Source of the DNA: JACDDK01 sp041747155
Lineage (GTDB): Bacteria; Actinomycetota; Rubrobacteria; Rubrobacterales; Rubrobacteraceae
Direction: 5' to 3'
Assembly (NCBI GenBank): GCA_041747155.1
Contig: JBGTFQ010000154.1
Coordinates: 1-8,138, forward strand
DNA length: 8,138 nt
In this document: positions 6,329 through 8,138 of the stretch, piece by piece
Numbering within the stretch: position 1 is the first letter of the stretch
How the letters are laid out: each line of letters begins with the position of its first letter
Notes under the pieces: generated by a model
What the model saw: the letters and a program-made list of their open reading frames with translations, nothing else
Databases searched by the model: none
Told to the model about the DNA's origin: nothing
Position numbers and translations under genes: made by a program

Positions 6329-7171
6329 ATGAGAGTGGCTTTGGCACAGACAAACCCCGTACTCGGCGACGTAGACGCGAACCTGCGGCAAGCGGAGCGC
6401 GTCATCGAACAAGCCCGCGAACAGGGCGCGGAACTCGTCGTGTTCTCCGAGTTGAGCTTGACCGGTTACTCGCTCGGGCAGACCAGCGATGAGATCTCCA
6501 TCGAAGTCCAGGACGAACGGCTACTAGATCTCGCCGAAAAAGCCGGTGACATCTCCATCCTGCTCGGCTTCCACGAAGATAGCGGCACGTTCCGAACCTA
6601 CAACAGCGCGGCCTACTTCGAGAACGGTTCGCTCGTGCATCTTCACCGGAAGCTGTACCTGCCGACCTACGGAATCTTCGAGGAGCGCAAGTACTTTAGT
6701 CCCGGCCAGCGCATGCTCGCGTACAGCACCAAATTCGGTACTCTGGCTACCCTGATCTGCAACGATGCCTGGCAACCCGCTCTGGGCTTTCTAGCTGTCC
6801 AAGACGGCGCCCGAGTACTACTGATCCCGACCAACAGCGCCGACAGCCGCTTCCCCGGCGACCTCGACACGACCGAATACTGGCACGACATCACCCGATT
6901 CTACGCCCGCATGTACGAGTGCTACGTCGTCTTCGTAAATCGAGTCGGCACGGAAAACGAGCTAGCGTTCTGGGGCAACTCGCACGTTGTGGATCCCCTC
7001 GGGAACATCATGGCCCAGTCTCCCCTCTACAAAGAAGACCTCCTCATCGCCGACCTCGACCTGAAGAGCGTGTTGCAACGTCGCCGCCGTGTACCATTGC
7101 TTCGCGAAGCCCGCCTCGGACTCCTTAACCGAGAGCTGGAACGCCTAGTGGAAGAAGGCGGCGACCTCTAG
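6329..7171 (+). CDS. Carbon-nitrogen hydrolase resembling the glutaminase domain of NAD+ synthetase
   Basis: A 280-residue stand-alone nitrilase-superfamily protein. The triad is Glu41 (FSELSLTGY), Lys108 (HRKLYLPTYG) and Cys144 (LICNDAWQP). The start MRVALAQTNPVLGDVDAN and the KLYLPTYGIFEE segment (109-119) resemble the N-terminal glutamine amidotransferase domain of glutamine-dependent NAD+ synthetase (NadE), but no synthetase domain follows: the gene ends after residue 280 and the next gene is on the other strand. It could supply ammonia to a partner or hydrolyse a small amide. It lies 33 bases after asnB in the same direction, so co-transcription is likely, with a possible extra leaderless promoter. 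It belongs to a different subfamily from the hydrolase at 3673-4575. The ATG is preferred because MRVALAQ is the usual family start; a GTG two codons in (6335) is the alternative. Confidence 0.88.
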   Translation: MRVALAQTNPVLGDVDANLRQAERVIEQAREQGAELVVFSELSLTGYSLGQTSDEISIEVQDERLLDLAEKAGDISILLGFHEDSGTFRTYNSAAYFENGSLVHLHRKLYLPTYGIFEERKYFSPGQRMLAYSTKFGTLATLICNDAWQPALGFLAVQDGARVLLIPTNSADSRFPGDLDTTEYWHDITRFYARMYECYVVFVNRVGTENELAFWGNSHVVDPLGNIMAQSPLYKEDLLIADLDLKSVLQRRRRVPLLREARLGLLNRELERLVEEGGDL

Positions 7172-7177
7172 CCGGTA

Positions 7178-8053
7178 TCAGGCAGCGGACGAGATCCCCG
7201 GCAAGTCATTCAGGGCAACCTTTCCGGTCTCGCCCGAAGGCCGGGAGAGATAGAGTTCGGAATGGTACCAACCCGAGTCCTCTTTGCCGTTCGGATCGAT
7301 GTCCGCCTCGCTCAACTTTCGAAGGACGTGGTCCCTCTCCCGGTCATCCACGAAGCGGCGTTGCTGAAACGAACCCGTGGTCAGCTTCTCGGTCTCCAAG
7401 CCATGATCCTCCAGCAGTCCGCCAAGGGAGGCATAGTCCACCATACGCAGGGGAAAAGTCGCAACCCACGGCATCTCGTCCTTGTCGAAGCAGGATAGAA
7501 TCCGGTCGAAAGTATTTTCCCAAACGTATCCTATGCCACCGGTCACCGTAACGATGTCCGCCCCGACCACCGCCGTTCTCAGCGCCTCGGACGGCTCTTC
7601 ATTCTCCAAATTTTCCGCGAATCCCGAATCCAACAATCCGGCCTGCAGCGCGTAGGAGACAGCGTTCTGCGCGACATCCACGCCTACAACCTCGGGTGCC
7701 TGCGGAAGCCGATGATCCTCGTAGAAAGCACTGTCGTCGGCGGCTAGCTCCTCCGGCGGGAGTTCGGCCAACTGCTGCGACCCGTATCGAGCGTAGAGGT
7801 CTTGGAGCGTGAGGTCAGTTTTCAAAAGAGCCGCGTTTACGCCATACGAACAACACACATCCACGATCTTCGCCGGACGCCCGTTGGAACTCTTCTCCTC
7901 CAACAAGACGTCAAAGATACGGCTCCCATGCTGCGGTGCTTGGTAATCCAATTCGCTCAGAGTATTGAAGTACCCTCTCGGGTCTTCCAGATTGTATATG
8001 TGTCCAAAATCAGCCTTGACTCCCATGCCATGACCCGTATACGAACCACTCAT
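7178..8053 (-). CDS. Class I SAM-dependent methyltransferase with unusual CCSYG motif I
   Basis: A 291-residue Rossmann-fold methyltransferase candidate. Motif I is KIVDVCCSYGVNAALL (62-77), where the usual GCGTG loop is replaced by CCSYG. A second acidic strand end, VVGVDVAQNAVSYA (122-135), and GADIVTVTGGIGYV (164-177) occupy the positions of motifs II and IV. The methyl acceptor is unknown. A run of acidic, Pro/Leu-rich sequence (about 90-118) is inserted between motifs I and II. The ATG at 8053 is chosen over the upstream GTG at 8134 because the 27 extra codons pass through the promoter and an AT-rich repeat array, and GGGGGAGG (8072-8065) lies 11 bases before this ATG. The gene is convergent with the hydrolase at 6329-7171, only 6 bases apart at their 3' ends, so it is not in that operon. 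Confidence 0.75.
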   Translation of the reverse strand: MSGSYTGHGMGVKADFGHIYNLEDPRGYFNTLSELDYQAPQHGSRIFDVLLEEKSSNGRPAKIVDVCCSYGVNAALLKTDLTLQDLYARYGSQQLAELPPEELAADDSAFYEDHRLPQAPEVVGVDVAQNAVSYALQAGLLDSGFAENLENEEPSEALRTAVVGADIVTVTGGIGYVWENTFDRILSCFDKDEMPWVATFPLRMVDYASLGGLLEDHGLETEKLTTGSFQQRRFVDDRERDHVLRKLSEADIDPNGKEDSGWYHSELYLSRPSGETGKVALNDLPGISSAA

Positions 8054-8100
8054 CTCTCGATAGACCTCCCCCGAAACGACAACACGAACAATGGAAAGTC

Positions 8101-8106
8101 TATATA
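8101..8106 (-). promoter_or_regulatory. -10 box of the methyltransferase promoter
   Basis: TATATA at 8106-8101 on the minus strand would start transcription near 8094, leaving a leader of about 40 bases that includes the GGGGGAGG ribosome-binding site. The -35 region is poor (ACTTAT at 17 bases). Promoter and repeat array overlap, so binding to the array would control access. Confidence 0.4.
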
Positions 8107-8138
8107 AGTATTGCTTATATGCAATAAGTTTCACTTAT
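8104..8138. repeat. 10-bp-phased array of alternating ATAAG and CTTAT
   Basis: ATAAG at 8104, CTTAT at 8114, ATAAG at 8124 and CTTAT at 8134 occur exactly every 10 bases in alternating orientation. They form two 15-bp near-palindromes of the form ATAAGTNTNNCTTAT, repeated at a 20-base interval. The array overlaps the methyltransferase -10 box and reaches the last base of the window, so it may continue. It most resembles a tandem operator for a dimeric regulator bound on one face of the DNA. Confidence 0.6.

Noticed and set aside
8051..8134. GTG start at 8134 for the methyltransferase
   Set aside because: The additional 27 codons cover the promoter and AT-rich repeat array, have odd composition, and lack a ribosome-binding site in view.
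1..8138. Mobile element, CRISPR array, tRNA or rRNA
   Set aside because: No transposase, integrase, direct-repeat/spacer pattern or tRNA/rRNA-like sequence was seen; gene content and base composition look uniform apart from AT-rich promoter regions.

Overview
The window looks like a chromosomal stretch from a moderately GC-rich actinobacterium (Actinomycetota). The basis is indirect: an F420/deazaflavin-dependent nitroreductase-type protein, GTG start codons on two genes, promoter-like -10 boxes sitting almost on the start codons of two genes (a leaderless-transcript pattern), and a C/G-rich third-position bias. The genus cannot be fixed from the sequence. No rRNA, tRNA, insertion sequence, phage gene or CRISPR array was seen, and no gap between genes exceeds 300 bases.

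Layout, left to right. (1) 1-2106, minus strand: a large FAD-binding/4Fe-4S oxidoreductase of the D-2-hydroxyacid dehydrogenase/GlcD-GlcF fusion type, cut off by the left window edge at its C-terminus. (2) 2262-2948, minus strand: a TetR-family repressor, divergent from (3) 3058-3522, plus strand: a small deazaflavin-dependent nitroreductase family protein. The space between them holds a clear double operator made of two TGTACNNNGTACA palindromes arranged as an inverted repeat, lying over both predicted promoters. This is a self-contained repressor/reductase switch. (4) 3673-4575, minus strand: a nitrilase-superfamily carbon-nitrogen hydrolase, divergent from (5) 4763-6295, plus strand: a glutamine-dependent asparagine synthase, followed after 33 bases by (6) 6329-7171, plus strand: a second, different C-N hydrolase resembling the glutaminase domain of NAD+ synthetase. 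(7) 7178-8053, minus strand and convergent with gene 6: a class I SAM-dependent methyltransferase with an atypical motif I, preceded by a strikingly regular operator-like array that runs into the right window edge.

How the genes may work together. The central block (genes 4-6) puts an amide-forming enzyme between two amide/nitrile-hydrolysing enzymes. It fits a small amide-metabolism locus: asparagine made from glutamine, with omega-amidase- or nitrilase-type hydrolysis of side products or related amides. The substrate of neither hydrolase can be read from the sequence. The methyltransferase has its own regulated promoter and may or may not belong to this pathway. The most noteworthy non-coding signals are the TetR double operator, a 9-bp inverted repeat in the nitrilase/asnB divergent promoter, and the 10-bp-phased ATAAG/CTTAT array upstream of the methyltransferase.
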